From: Thermoflexus hugenholtzii JAD2
Lineage (GTDB): Bacteria > Chloroflexota > Dehalococcoidia > SHYB01
NCBI GenBank assembly: GCA_945861815.1
Contig: CAMAVV010000119.1
Coordinates: 1-5,537 of the forward strand
DNA length: 5,537 bases
Reading direction: 5' to 3'
Positions 1-5,392 of this stretch are shown here, piece after piece (within the stretch, counting starts at the first letter, position 1; each line of letters starts with the position of its first letter). Below the pieces are notes generated by a model. The model saw nothing but the letters and a program-made list of their open reading frames with translations. It was not told the origin of the DNA and searched no databases. The translations under genes were made by a program, and so were the position numbers.

Positions 1-146
1 TCATGGAGCAGGCCTTTGATGATCTGGATTCTACTGTGCTGCGTGTCTCCGGCAAAGACGTGCCGACGCCCTACAACAGAGAGCTCGAAGCGATGTCCTT
101 TCCAACGCCGAAAGATGTGATTGACGCGGTAAAATCAATCGTCTGA
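1..146 (+). CDS. pdhB: 2-oxoacid dehydrogenase E1 component, beta subunit (C-terminal fragment)
   Basis: Only the last 47 codons are present (frame begins at base 3, stop TGA at 144-146); the 5' part lies outside the window. The visible end contains GKDVPTPYNRELE followed by a short amphipathic helix ending in AVKSIV. This is the usual tail of the transketolase-like C-terminal domain in E1-beta subunits, where a conserved GxDxPxPY segment precedes the last helix. With E1-alpha, the subunit performs thiamine-diphosphate-dependent decarboxylation of a 2-oxoacid and reductive acylation of the E2 lipoyl group, in the cytoplasm. The E2 gene starts 102 bases downstream on the same strand, which supports the call. 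Pyruvate is the default substrate, but acetoin or branched-chain 2-oxoacids cannot be excluded from this fragment, so the symbol is provisional. Confidence 0.85.
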   Translation, partial: MEQAFDDLDSTVLRVSGKDVPTPYNRELEAMSFPTPKDVIDAVKSIV

Positions 147-162
147 GCAATGGAGTTGATGT

Positions 163-231
163 GCCTCTCCACCTAGGAGCGGAACTCAGGAAGGGCGAAG
201 TCTTTCCTGAGAGGCGATGGGGACGAACCCC
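163..231 (+). other. Structured spacer between E1-beta and E2 genes
   Basis: The 102-base gap between E1-beta and E2 contains several complementary blocks. CTCAGGAA (185-192) pairs with TTCCTGAG (204-211) around an 11-base loop. GCCTCTC (163-169) pairs with GAGAGGC (209-215), which shares bases 209-211 with the first helix, so the two compete in part. GGGG (219-222) can pair with CCCC (228-231) just before the E2 ribosome binding site. There is no U tract, so this is not an intrinsic terminator. It may tune E2 translation or mRNA processing relative to E1; that is inference. Confidence 0.45.
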
Positions 232-234
232 CTA

Positions 235-241
235 AGAGGAG
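235..241 (+). promoter_or_regulatory. Ribosome binding site of the E2 gene
   Basis: AGAGGAG lies seven bases before the ATG at 249. It fixes this start, which also matches the conserved N-terminus of the lipoyl domain. Confidence 0.8.
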
Positions 242-248
242 CGAAACG

Positions 249-1517
249 ATGGCCACTGAAATAATCATGCCCCAGATGGGTTTCGATATGAAGGAAGGCA
301 CACTCGTCCGCTGGGTGAAGAAGGAGGGCGAGGCCGTCCGCAAAGGCGAAATCATCGCCGAGATTGAGACCGACAAAGCTGTCGTCGAAATCGAGGCCTT
401 CGATTCCGGCGTCGTCGCCAAACATGTCGTCGCTGAGGGTATCACCGTTCCCGTTGGCCAAGTGATTGGCTACCTCGGCGCGCCTGGTGAAAAGGTCGAG
501 GTCGCCGTCGGCGTCGCTCCGCCGCCTGCCGCGGCAAAGCCCGCTGCCCCCTCGCTTGCAGCCTCTCCCGTCGCTGCTGCCGCGCCTGCTCCCAAGCCTG
601 CCGATGCTGGCGAGCGCGTCAAGTCGTCGCCTCTGGCGCGTAAAGAGGCCGAAGATCGCGGCATCGATATTGCAAAGGTTTCCGCCACCGGCCCTGGCGG
701 CCGTGTCACCCGTGAAGATGTGATTTCCTTCGCCGAGCAGGCAGGCAAGGCTGCTGCTGGCGCCATGCCCGCCGCTGTGCCCACTGCCGCAGTCGCGCCG
801 ACTACGCCTGTGGCCAAGGCAGGCCAGCCTGCGCGCGGCGCATTTGTCCCTCTCACCCGCATGCGGCAGGCCATCGCCCGCAACATGTCGCGCAGCAAGA
901 CGGAGATACCCCACTTCTACGTCACCGCCGCGATGAACATGACAGAGGCGATGAAGCTTCGCGAACAGGTAAACAAGGCGTTGGAGGGCGACGTGAAGGT
1001 CAGCGTCAACGACCTCCTCGTCCGCGCTGTCGCCGTTGCCTTGGTGAAACATCCCTTCTTCAACTCGATGCTCGTCGAAGGCGGCATCCAGATTCAGCAG
1101 CATGTGAACGTCGGCATCGCCATTGCGCTTCCCGAGGGTCTTGTCGCGCCTGGTATCGCAGACACCGACCAGAAAGGGCTGGCCCAGATTGCGCGCGAAA
1201 GCAAAGGCTTGTCCGAGCGCGCCCGGGCGAATAAGCTCACTGCCCAAGAGTTCGGCGCCGCGACCTTCAACATCACCAACCTCGGCATGTTCAACGTAGA
1301 GAGCTTCAGCGCCATCATCACGCCGCCCCAGGCCGCTGCCTTGGCTGTGGGCTCGGTTGTCAAAGAGCCGGTGGTGAAGGACGGCCAGGTGACTATTGCC
1401 GACATGATGCGCGTCACCCTTTCCATCGACCATCGCGTCGCCGATGGAGCCCAAGGGGCTAACTTCCTTGCCACCCTGCGCTCCTTTCTGGAGAACCCCG
1501 TCTCTCTCCTGGTTTAG
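249..1517 (+). CDS. pdhC: Dihydrolipoamide acyltransferase, E2 of a 2-oxoacid dehydrogenase complex
   Basis: This 422-residue E2 core protein transfers the acyl group from lipoamide to CoA. Three parts are visible in order. Residues 1-80 form one lipoyl domain with the lipoylation site ETDKA (Lys43). Residues 125-161 form a peripheral subunit-binding domain (SPLARKEAEDRGID, then GPGGRVTREDV). Residues 198-420 form the catalytic domain ending in DHRVADG (His395 and Asp399 are the expected catalytic pair). The parts are joined by Ala/Pro-rich linkers at about 85-123 and 163-197. Length and single lipoyl domain suit bacterial PDH, acetoin or branched-chain E2 enzymes; substrate cannot be decided here, so the symbol is provisional. 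It follows E1-beta on the same strand. No E3 gene follows; the next gene has its own promoter. Codon use is strongly C-ending, like the PmbA and SDR genes. Confidence 0.95.
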   Translation: MATEIIMPQMGFDMKEGTLVRWVKKEGEAVRKGEIIAEIETDKAVVEIEAFDSGVVAKHVVAEGITVPVGQVIGYLGAPGEKVEVAVGVAPPPAAAKPAAPSLAASPVAAAAPAPKPADAGERVKSSPLARKEAEDRGIDIAKVSATGPGGRVTREDVISFAEQAGKAAAGAMPAAVPTAAVAPTTPVAKAGQPARGAFVPLTRMRQAIARNMSRSKTEIPHFYVTAAMNMTEAMKLREQVNKALEGDVKVSVNDLLVRAVAVALVKHPFFNSMLVEGGIQIQQHVNVGIAIALPEGLVAPGIADTDQKGLAQIARESKGLSERARANKLTAQEFGAATFNITNLGMFNVESFSAIITPPQAAALAVGSVVKEPVVKDGQVTIADMMRVTLSIDHRVADGAQGANFLATLRSFLENPVSLLV

Positions 1518-1537
1518 GCCAATCAACGGCCTAAACC
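1511..1537 (+). terminator. Perfect hairpin overlapping the E2 stop codon
   Basis: GGTTTAGGCC (1511-1520) and GGCCTAAACC (1528-1537) form a perfect 10-bp stem around a 7-base loop. The TAG stop (1515-1517) is inside the left arm. No T run follows, so it is not a classic intrinsic terminator. It may mark or protect the 3' end of the dehydrogenase mRNA. The hairpin is seen directly; its role is inferred. Confidence 0.5.
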
Positions 1538-1580
1538 CGTCGGCTCCTTTGATGTGCTTTGCCCCGTGTCTTTGCGGCGG

Positions 1581-1629
1581 TCTTTCCCCTCTTTTCTCCC
1601 CTGGTGGGAGAGAAGAAAAGAGAGGGGGA
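1581..1629. repeat. Imperfect purine/pyrimidine palindrome (REP-like)
   Basis: An all-pyrimidine arm (1581-1602) faces an all-purine arm (1606-1629) across a GGT turn. The arms are complementary with small bulges: CCCC, TCTTTTCT and TCCC on the left match GGGA, AGAAAAGA and GGGG on the right. The CTCCCCTGGTGGGAGAG-type core resembles intergenic palindromes I remember from many bacterial genomes. Family membership cannot be shown from one copy. Confidence 0.45.
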
Positions 1630-1646
1630 TTCTCTTCACCCGTCAG

Positions 1647-1745
1647 ACCTGTAAATGGTCACGGTTATTGGGCAAACCCCCTCCTGGTTCAGCCCAGCAG
1701 CTTTCCCCAGTTCTCCCCATTCTGGACGCCTGCCTATTTACAGGT
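1647..1745. repeat. Widely spaced 10-base inverted repeat, ACCTGTAAAT / ATTTACAGGT
   Basis: ACCTGTAAAT (1647-1656) and ATTTACAGGT (1736-1745) are perfect inverted copies separated by 79 bases. The right arm contains the -35 box of the promoter for the small-protein gene. It could be a pair of regulator half-sites, or the ends of a 99-base element; I see no target-site duplication that would favour a mobile element. Confidence 0.5.
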
Positions 1746-1765
1746 GTGGACTGTTATGTTACGAT
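1737..1765 (+). promoter_or_regulatory. Sigma70-type promoter for the small-protein gene
   Basis: TTTACA (1737-1742) and TACGAT (1760-1765) are separated by exactly 17 bases. Five of six -35 positions match the consensus, and four of six -10 positions match, including the key T, A and final T. Transcription would start near 1772, giving a leader of about 50 bases. No other gene starts between here and 1823. Confidence 0.6.
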
Positions 1766-1810
1766 TTTCATGAATTAAGTTAGTTCAAGACTCTAGTCAA
1801 AGAAAGTTCA

Positions 1811-1817
1811 GAGGAGG
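1811..1817 (+). promoter_or_regulatory. Strong ribosome binding site of the small-protein gene
   Basis: GAGGAGG lies five bases before the ATG at 1823. This near-ideal Shine-Dalgarno sequence is good evidence that the short reading frame is translated. Confidence 0.8.
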
Positions 1818-1822
1818 GTCAG

Positions 1823-2023
1823 ATGCCATTCAGCACTGTCAGCAAGAAGTCCGGGAAAACCTATTATCTTCACGCCAAGAACGTCACCCTTAAAGGTGGC
1901 CAGAAGCAGATGATCTACTACTTCGCCGGGAAACCTGCCGCGAATGTCTTGAACGCGCTTCCCCCTGGCTACAAGGTAGTGGAGAACGACCGCACCGGCC
2001 TGCCTCTTCTAAAGAAGGGCTAA
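1823..2023 (+). CDS. Small basic conserved-type protein of unknown function (66 aa)
   Basis: The protein is small and strongly basic, with ten Lys and one Arg against one Asp and one Glu. It has no signal peptide, no membrane segment and no Cys. Residues 3-37 look like beta strands with turns (SGKTYYLHAKNVTLKGG, then QMIYYFAGK). Residues 45-65 are ALPPGY, KVVEN, then TGLPLLKK. The AL-P-GY and TGLP-LKK pattern resembles small hypothetical proteins I remember from Chloroflexota; this was not checked. Net positive charge could suit nucleic-acid or ribosome contact, which is a guess. The gene is well supported as real by its promoter (1737-1765), excellent ribosome binding site, C-rich third positions and downstream terminator. 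It appears monocistronic. No function is assigned. Confidence 0.85.
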   Translation: MPFSTVSKKSGKTYYLHAKNVTLKGGQKQMIYYFAGKPAANVLNALPPGYKVVENDRTGLPLLKKG

Positions 2024-2039
2024 ACTCTCCGAACCCATC

Positions 2040-2118
2040 CGGCGGCAGCTCGTCGAGCATTATTTTCCCTTCGCGAGCTGCTGCTGTAGCTCTTTCCCTC
2101 GGGACGCAAGCTCGGCCC
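2040..2118 (+). other. Self-complementary 3' region of the small-protein transcript
   Basis: A 13-bp stem with two G-U pairs joins 2040-2052 to 2074-2086. The same core word recurs: AGCTCG at 2047 and 2109, AGCTC at 2088, CGAGC at 2054 and CGAGCT at 2074. Several exclusive folds are therefore possible. CGGCCC (2113-2118) is also complementary to GGGCCG (2174-2179) in the terminator. CGCAAGC (2105-2111) pairs with GCTTGCG (2144-2150). I recognise no known RNA family. It could be a structured 3' UTR, a small RNA released from it, or incidental. Confidence 0.4.
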
Positions 2119-2158
2119 GTATTTGTCTGTTATCTTTGGTCTGGCTTGCGCCGCTTCC

Positions 2159-2188
2159 GCCCCGGCCTGATAAGGGCCGGGGCTTTTT
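2159..2188 (+). terminator. Intrinsic terminator
   Basis: GCCCCGGCC (2159-2167) and GGCCGGGGC (2175-2183) form a perfect 9-bp GC-rich stem with a 7-base loop, followed directly by TTTTT (2184-2188). It lies about 135 bases after the small-protein stop codon and would end that transcript before the PmbA-like gene. Confidence 0.9.
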
Positions 2189-2348
2189 CTCTTAATTCTC
2201 TCCTCCCTATGTTCCTGACTTCCTACGTTCCTTCTCTTACCCCCTACCCCTTGCTCCTCTTTCCTTGACTCCCTCTCCTCCCATTGCTACCCTCCCATGA
2301 CTCGGTTCCTCGATTCCTGCCTTCCCAAGTTCCTCATCCCTCACCCCA
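2189..2348. repeat. Pyrimidine-rich degenerate repeat tract before the PmbA-like gene
   Basis: About 81% of these 160 bases are C or T by hand count (53 of 60 in 2221-2280), while the flanking gene is not biased this way. Short words recur: GTTCCT at 2211, 2227, 2305 and 2329, and TGACT at 2216, 2266 and 2298. This looks like a decayed tandem repeat. The tract runs right up to the next start codon. Confidence 0.6.
2265..2293 (+). promoter_or_regulatory. Possible weak promoter for the PmbA-like gene
   Basis: TTGACT (2265-2270) is 17 bases from TACCCT (2288-2293). The -35 box matches five of six consensus positions and the -10 box three of six. It lies past the terminator and about 55 bases before the start codon, which suits a separate transcript. 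The TGACT word is also part of the local repeat, so the match may be chance. Confidence 0.3.
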
Positions 2349-3689
2349 ATGCACTCTGAAAAAGAAGCGAAGCGGCTCGTTGAAACCGTGCTGAAGCTCT
2401 CGAAGGCGGACCAGACCGAGGTCACAATCTCGAGCACCGATGCTGCGCTGACGCGCTTTGCCAACAATGAGATTCACCAGAACGTCTCCGAGCGCGACGT
2501 CTCGGTCACTGTGCGCGCAGGCGCTGGCAAACGCTACGGCGTCTCCAGCACTAATGACCTGAGCGATGGTGGCCTCGAAGCGGCTGCCCAACATGCTTTC
2601 GCGACCGCGAACGCTCTCCCCGAAACTGAAGGCTGGATGCCGCTTCCCCAGCCTGGCGAGACGACGCGCATCAACGCCCACTCCGTCGCCACAGTCGAGT
2701 TCGGCCCGATGCAGCGCGCCGCCGGTGTGCGACTCATCTGCCGGAAATCCCGCGACCAAGGTCTCTCTGCCGCCGGCGCCTTTCGCGTGGATAACCTTGG
2801 CCTCACCGTTGCCAACTCCCACGGCCTCTTCGCCCATCGTGTCACCACCACTGCCGAGCTGCTCACCGTCGTCTCTGGGAGCGATAGCTCAGGCCACGCT
2901 GGACGCCTCGCCGTCAACGTCGATGAGATCGACCCGGAAGTGGTCGCCGACGAAGCCATCGCAAAGGCGGTGCAAGGGCGCAACCCTCGCCGCATCGAGC
3001 CGGGGCAATATGAAGTGGTGTTAGAACACTACGCCGTCAGCGACATCCTGGACTTTCTGAGCTTCGTCACCTTCGGCGCTCTCAATGTGCAAGAGGGGCG
3101 CAGCGCCATGAGCAGGCTCATCGGCGAGCGCATCATGGGAGCGAACGTCTCCATCTATGACGACCCCCTCGACCCGGCTGGCGTCGTCCGCGCCTTCGAC
3201 TACGAAGGTGTCGGCGCGCGCCGTGTCGATATCGTCGAGCACGGCATCGCCAAGTCGCCTGTCTACGATAGGCGCACCGCCCTCAAAGAGGAAAAAGCAT
3301 CGACGGGCCACGGCCTGCCGCAGATGTTCTCCACCTTTGGCCCCATGGCCACCAACCTCTTCATGACGGCTGGCGACGCCTCTCGCGAAGACCTGATCCG
3401 CTCCGTCAAACGCGGCATCCTCATCACCCGCTTCTGGTACACGCGCGTCGTCCACCCCCTCACCGTCCACATGACCGGGATGACCCGCGACGGCGCATTC
3501 CTCATCGAGAACGGCGAAGTCGTCGCTCCAGTGAAGAACCTGCGCTTCACCGAGAGCTACATCGAGGTGCTGAACCGCGTCGACATGATCGGCAAAGAGC
3601 GACGGCTTGTCAAAGAGATGCTTTCCTATAACATAGTGCCTGCGCTCAAGATCCACGACTGGCACTTCACCGGCGTTACGGAGTATTGA
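2349..3689 (+). CDS. pmbA: TldD/PmbA family protein, PmbA (TldE)-like
   Basis: This 446-residue protein has the normal family length. An N-terminal domain (about 1-110), a middle domain (about 111-216) and a C-terminal beta-rich domain (about 220-446) can be traced. The C-terminal part has family-like segments RFWYTR (361-366), MTGMTRDGAFLIENGE (375-390) and PVKNLRFTES (394-403). The zinc-binding HExxxH motif of the TldD partner is absent, so this is the non-catalytic PmbA/TldE type. In characterised members TldD and TldE form a cytoplasmic heterodimeric protease that trims peptides such as microcin B17 precursor. No TldD gene lies next to it here. The start at ATG 2349 is the first possible start after an in-frame TGA at 2298, and its N-terminus looks complete. 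It has no Shine-Dalgarno sequence, because the leader is almost all pyrimidine. Confidence 0.9.
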   Translation: MHSEKEAKRLVETVLKLSKADQTEVTISSTDAALTRFANNEIHQNVSERDVSVTVRAGAGKRYGVSSTNDLSDGGLEAAAQHAFATANALPETEGWMPLPQPGETTRINAHSVATVEFGPMQRAAGVRLICRKSRDQGLSAAGAFRVDNLGLTVANSHGLFAHRVTTTAELLTVVSGSDSSGHAGRLAVNVDEIDPEVVADEAIAKAVQGRNPRRIEPGQYEVVLEHYAVSDILDFLSFVTFGALNVQEGRSAMSRLIGERIMGANVSIYDDPLDPAGVVRAFDYEGVGARRVDIVEHGIAKSPVYDRRTALKEEKASTGHGLPQMFSTFGPMATNLFMTAGDASREDLIRSVKRGILITRFWYTRVVHPLTVHMTGMTRDGAFLIENGEVVAPVKNLRFTESYIEVLNRVDMIGKERRLVKEMLSYNIVPALKIHDWHFTGVTEY

Positions 3690-3717
3690 TGTTGTGCGGC
3701 GGGAATGCTGTTCCTAT

Positions 3718-3761
3718 TGTCACCCTGAGCGCTCAGGTCTGCCGGGAAGCGAACGGGTCTA
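3718..3761. repeat. Probable degenerate copy of a dispersed repeat, with a 14-base palindrome
   Basis: TGTCACCCTGAGCG (3718-3731) and GAAGCGAACGGGTCTA (3746-3761) match the two halves of a TGTCATCCTGAGCGAAGCGA-type intergenic repeat that I remember from several bacterial phyla, Chloroflexota included. Fourteen extra bases (3732-3745) separate them. CCTGAGCGCTCAGG (3724-3737) is a perfect palindrome across the join. The identification is from memory. Confidence 0.45.
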
Positions 3762-3817
3762 CTTCTACAAAAGCTTATGGCTTAGCCTAGCCCATCGAAC
3801 CCCCTGAGCACGTCACA

Positions 3818-4432
3818 ATGGCAAGAATTAAAGCCATCGCGCTCGACGCAATGGGCGTTATCTATACCGAGGGCGAGGACCTTTGGAATTTGCTGGCCCC
3901 CTTCCTTAGCAAACACGGATGCACGCAGTCCGACGCTGAGATCCATACGCTTTACGTTTCTTGCTGTTTGGGCGAAATGACATCGCAGGAATTCTGGAAA
4001 CGGGCAGGCTGCAACTGGGACGGTGGCGCTCTGGAAGACGATTACCTCTCTCGGTACGCGTTAACTGCGGGCCTCATGGATTTCCTGAAACAGATGCGCG
4101 AGATGTCCATTCCCGTCTTCTGTATTTCCAACGACATTGCAGAGTGGGCAATGAAACGGAGAAAGGCCTTTGGGCTAGAGGAGTATCTCACTGGCTGGGT
4201 GATAAGTGGGAATGTCGGGTTTCGCAAGCCGGACTTGGGCATTTCTCAAGCGCTTGCGAAGGTGCTACCCTGTCACCCTCACGAATGTGTATTTGTCGAT
4301 GACCGTAGTCGCAATATCGAAGGTGGCCGGGAGATTGGCTTTTTACCACTACTCTTTTCCTCAAAGCCTGAAGGGGCAGGGTATCCGGTAGTGTCGAATT
4401 TTCGGGATCTCAAAACGCTAGTTTTTGGGTAG
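3818..4432 (+). CDS. HAD superfamily (subfamily IA) hydrolase
   Basis: This 204-residue protein has all four HAD motifs. Motif I is ALDAMGVIY with the nucleophile Asp10; motif II is CISND (Ser104); motif III is RKPD (Lys137); motif IV is VFVDDRSRNIEGG (Asp161, Asp162). Residues about 18-80 form a small helical cap. The usual second Asp of motif I is Met12 here. Many HAD-IA proteins with DxGG or DxGN at this site, such as YihX-type phosphatases, also lack it, so a phosphatase remains possible, and a dehalogenase (usually DxY) is not indicated. The substrate is unknown. GC is about 52% by hand count, against about 60% in neighbours, with many AT-ending codons. No good ribosome binding site precedes ATG 3818, but the N-terminus fits the family. 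The SDR gene starts eight bases after the stop. Confidence 0.88.
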   Translation: MARIKAIALDAMGVIYTEGEDLWNLLAPFLSKHGCTQSDAEIHTLYVSCCLGEMTSQEFWKRAGCNWDGGALEDDYLSRYALTAGLMDFLKQMREMSIPVFCISNDIAEWAMKRRKAFGLEEYLTGWVISGNVGFRKPDLGISQALAKVLPCHPHECVFVDDRSRNIEGGREIGFLPLLFSSKPEGAGYPVVSNFRDLKTLVFG

Positions 4433-4440
4433 GGGACTAA

Positions 4441-5244
4441 ATGGACATCCTTCTTCCAAATCGCACCGCTGTCGTCACTGGCGCAGGCCGTGGCATCGGC
4501 CAGGGCATCGCCCTCGTTCTCGCGCGCGAAGGTGCCGATGTCGCCATCGGCGACATCAACATCGCCAACGCCGAGGCCACCGCTAAGCAGATACGCGCGC
4601 TGGGGCGCAAGGCCATCGCCATTAAGTCAGACGTCGGCACCCGCGATGGGGCGGACATGCTCATAGCCCAGTCGCTTAAGACATTCGGCAAAATCGATAT
4701 CCTCGTCAACAATGCTGGCGTCGTCGGCGCGCAGGGCTGGCAGGAACGCCCTGTCCCCAATGACGACGACTGGCAGGCTGTCCTGCGCGTCAACCTCATG
4801 TCGCGCATCTACTGCTCCGAGGCTGTGATGCCCCACATGAAGAAGCGCAAGTCGGGCCGCATCATCAACATCGCCTCCATCGGGGGCATCATCGGCGGCG
4901 CGTTGATCCCGCACTACACTGCCAGCAAGGCCGCCGATATCAACTACACCCAGTCCCTCGCCGCGATAATGGCTCCCTACAACGTCACGGTGAACGCCAT
5001 CTTGCCAGGCCTCACCTTCACCGAGATGCTCAAAGGCATCTATCAACAACGCACTCTTCAAAACCGGGAGCGGTCGGAGATGACGCCTGAGGAAATCCTC
5101 AAGGCGTCAGAAATGCGCACCCCCATGGGACGAGCCCAAACGCCGGAAGACCTGGGAAACGCCGTCGCCTTCCTCTGTTCCGACTACGCCAAGAACATCA
5201 CCGCCCTCTCCCTCGACGTGGACGGCGGCATGCGCACCCACTGA
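4441..5244 (+). CDS. Short-chain dehydrogenase/reductase (classical SDR, probably NAD-dependent)
   Basis: This 267-residue protein is a classical SDR with a Rossmann fold. It shows the nucleotide-binding TGAGRGIG (13-20), NNAG (90-93), catalytic Asn118, Ser146, and Tyr159 with Lys163 (YTASK), PG at 189-190 after the sixth strand, and a closing DVDGG. Asp38 at the end of the second strand (GDIN) favours NAD(H) over NADP(H). The segment from about 193 to 228 is a long substrate loop. Such enzymes oxidise or reduce alcohol/carbonyl groups, including 3-hydroxyacyl substrates; the substrate is unknown. It begins eight bases after the HAD stop, with GGGGA upstream as a weak ribosome binding site, so the two may be co-transcribed. 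GC returns to about 61%. The following gene encodes an acyl-CoA dehydrogenase, hinting at acyl-CoA catabolism, though it has its own promoter. Confidence 0.93.
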   Translation: MDILLPNRTAVVTGAGRGIGQGIALVLAREGADVAIGDINIANAEATAKQIRALGRKAIAIKSDVGTRDGADMLIAQSLKTFGKIDILVNNAGVVGAQGWQERPVPNDDDWQAVLRVNLMSRIYCSEAVMPHMKKRKSGRIINIASIGGIIGGALIPHYTASKAADINYTQSLAAIMAPYNVTVNAILPGLTFTEMLKGIYQQRTLQNRERSEMTPEEILKASEMRTPMGRAQTPEDLGNAVAFLCSDYAKNITALSLDVDGGMRTH

Positions 5245-5313
5245 CCCCTTTTCTTTCTCTGGCGATACGGTGCTCTTGCTGGATGACCCTCCGGTCTCTC
5301 TGCACTATCCCAA

Positions 5314-5341
5314 AATCTGTGCGAATCTGTGTAATCTGCGG
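5314..5341. repeat. Three tandem AATCTGTG-type units
   Basis: AATCTGTGCG (5314-5323), AATCTGTGT (5324-5332) and AATCTGCGG (5333-5341) are consecutive direct repeats of 9-10 bases. Similar ATCTGTG strings occur between genes in diverse bacteria as far as I recall. No function can be assigned. Confidence 0.6.
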
Positions 5342-5363
5342 CTAAACCTCTGGCTCCTCCGCA

Positions 5364-5392
5364 TTGCCTTTTCTCCTGTACGCTGATACGAT
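5364..5392 (+). promoter_or_regulatory. Extended -10 promoter for the acyl-CoA dehydrogenase gene
   Basis: TTGCCT (5364-5369) and TACGAT (5387-5392) are 17 bases apart, and TGA just before the -10 box gives an extended TGn element. The -10 hexamer is identical to that of the small-protein gene. The start point would be near 5399, about 50 bases before the GTG. Confidence 0.5.

Noticed and set aside
219..231. GGGG-ACGAA-CCCC hairpin as part of a guanidine-II (mini-ykkC) riboswitch
   Set aside because: That class needs two hairpins with ACGR loops. Only one is present, the loop has an extra base, and the downstream gene does not fit.
213..245. GGCGATGG start resembling the fluoride riboswitch
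   Set aside because: The remaining conserved pseudoknot elements are missing and E2 is not a fluoride-related gene.
217..264. 15-codon leader peptide overlapping the E2 start
   Set aside because: There is no well-spaced ribosome binding site and the peptide shows no regulatory codon run.
186..1526. 446-codon open frame on the minus strand across the E2 gene
   Set aside because: It mirrors the C-ending codon bias of the E2 gene, has low-complexity Gly/Arg-rich content and no family motifs. The + strand product has every E2 domain.
1647..1745. A miniature transposable element
   Set aside because: The arms are only 10 bases and no target-site duplication flanks them, so I list an inverted repeat only.
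1554..1778. Open frames in the gap after E2
   Set aside because: They run through a palindrome and promoter, have no ribosome binding site, and their products look like translated non-coding sequence.
2334..3665. Long minus-strand frames opposite the PmbA-like gene
   Set aside because: They are antisense shadows without recognisable motifs; the + strand product is a full-length family member.
3717..3745. TTGTCA as the -35 box of a promoter for the HAD gene
   Set aside because: The sequence 17 bases downstream (TGCCGG) is not a -10 box.
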